A stretch of DNA of 7,190 nt from Flavobacteriia bacterium (GTDB lineage: Bacteria > Bacteroidota > Bacteroidia > Flavobacteriales > Schleiferiaceae). Within the stretch, counting starts at the first letter, position 1, and each line of letters opens with the position of its first letter. The translations under genes and the position numbers were made by a program. Below, in pieces: positions 6,620 through 7,190 of the stretch. The stretch lies in NCBI GenBank assembly GCA_949516455.1, contig CATILC010000174.1:1-7190 (forward strand), given 5' to 3'. The notes beneath the pieces were generated by a model. The model had not been told where the DNA came from and made no database searches. It was given only the letters and a program-made list of their open reading frames with translations.

Positions 6620-7190
6620 AATCTCTTGCGCTACACTGGAAGATCATCATCGGTTTGGTTTTGGGTGTCGGATGGGCCTTGGCCTCCATTTCCTTGGGGA
6701 TCGGCTCATTCACTATCGACTTTATCGCTCCATTTGGGCAGATCTTCATCAACCTTTTGAAGCTCATCGCCATTCCCTTGGTCTTGTTCTCCATCATCAT
6801 GGGCATCGTCTCTTTGAACGACACCACAACCCTCGGGAGAATGGGACTGAAGACGCTCGGTCTTTACCTGATCACCACCACCTTGGCGGTCAGCCTTGGG
6901 CTGCTGCTCGTCAATGGACTGAAACCCGGTGAGCGGGTGGCCATGGATCAGCGCGTGGCCAATCGCATGAGCTACGAACTCTGGGCCGGTCAGCAAGGAG
7001 CTGAGATCAAAGACGGAAAGGACTACCTGAACGATCCACAATACGCGCATCTGAAGATGGAAGCCCAACAACGACTGGACAAAGTGCGCTCAGATGACTT
7101 TACGCGCTCCAAGATGTCTGCCGCTCAAAACAATCGAGAGTCTGGGCCATTGCAGTTCCTCGTCGATATGGTCCCTTCAAACATCTTCAA
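6616..7190 (+). CDS. Dicarboxylate/amino acid:cation symporter, N-terminal part (runs off the window)
   Basis: This is the start of a DAACS-family secondary transporter (the GltP/GltT/DctA type), which imports glutamate, aspartate or C4-dicarboxylates with H+ or Na+ across the inner membrane. The frame is open for 191 codons to the window edge. Hydrophobic segments lie at about residues 8-29, 42-66 and 79-100. FINLLKLIAIPLVLFSIIMG (44-63) is the family's characteristic second segment, and PLQFLVDMVPSNIF (178-191) matches the conserved start of the fourth. Between them (about 103-177) lies a long hydrophilic, charged insert, much longer than the linker in archaeal GltPh. The binding-site hairpins and the TM7-TM8 motifs are outside the window, so substrate and coupling ion cannot be told. 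The ATG overlaps the aroC stop as ATGA. Confidence 0.88.
   Translation, partial: MKSLALHWKIIIGLVLGVGWALASISLGIGSFTIDFIAPFGQIFINLLKLIAIPLVLFSIIMGIVSLNDTTTLGRMGLKTLGLYLITTTLAVSLGLLLVNGLKPGERVAMDQRVANRMSYELWAGQQGAEIKDGKDYLNDPQYAHLKMEAQQRLDKVRSDDFTRSKMSAAQNNRESGPLQFLVDMVPSNIF

Noticed and set aside
1..7190. Mobile element, CRISPR array, phage or defence system
   Set aside because: Nearly all of the window is accounted for by conserved housekeeping and catabolic genes. I saw no long repeats, transposase motifs or composition breaks.

Overview
The window looks like ordinary chromosomal housekeeping and catabolic DNA from a member of the Bacteroidota. Three things point that way. The RimO and HutI proteins have a Bacteroidota-style architecture. 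None of the seven visible starts is preceded by a purine-rich Shine-Dalgarno sequence, as is usual in that phylum. One upstream region carries an exact copy of the phylum's TAnnTTTG -7 promoter element. Base composition is moderate and looks even across the window. The genus cannot be told from the sequence. No transposase, phage gene, CRISPR array, tRNA or rRNA was seen.

Layout: (1) Positions 20-1126, plus strand: a tight ribosomal protein operon, rpsF (bS6) - rpsR (bS18) - rplI (bL9), with gaps of 9 and 6 bases. It ends in a clear intrinsic terminator at 1148-1178. (2) Positions 1188-2492, plus strand: rimO, the radical-SAM methylthiotransferase for ribosomal protein uS12. Its start lies only 9 bases beyond the terminator's T-run. 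(3) Positions 5446-2489, minus strand: hutI then ftcD, the last steps of histidine degradation. The two genes are in the same reading frame, separated by one TAG and six sense codons, and ftcD appears to start at TTG. The rimO and ftcD stop codons overlap on a shared CTAG. A hairpin plus T-run that could terminate rimO lies inside the end of ftcD. (4) Positions 5447-5554: a 108-base divergent intergenic region. (5) Positions 5555-6619, plus strand: aroC (chorismate synthase), with a -7-like element so close to the ATG that the mRNA may be leaderless. (6) From 6616 to the window edge, plus strand: the first 191 residues of a dicarboxylate/amino acid:cation symporter, overlapping aroC by ATGA.

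Functionally, the left third serves the ribosome: three subunit proteins and an enzyme that modifies a fourth. The centre turns 4-imidazolone-5-propanoate into glutamate, ammonia and a tetrahydrofolate one-carbon unit. The right end makes chorismate for aromatic compounds and begins a carboxylate/amino acid uptake gene. I found no convincing new biological system. The points worth checking are small-scale gene architecture: the in-frame hutI/ftcD junction, the interlocked rimO/ftcD ends, a possible leaderless aroC, and a long charged insert in the symporter.
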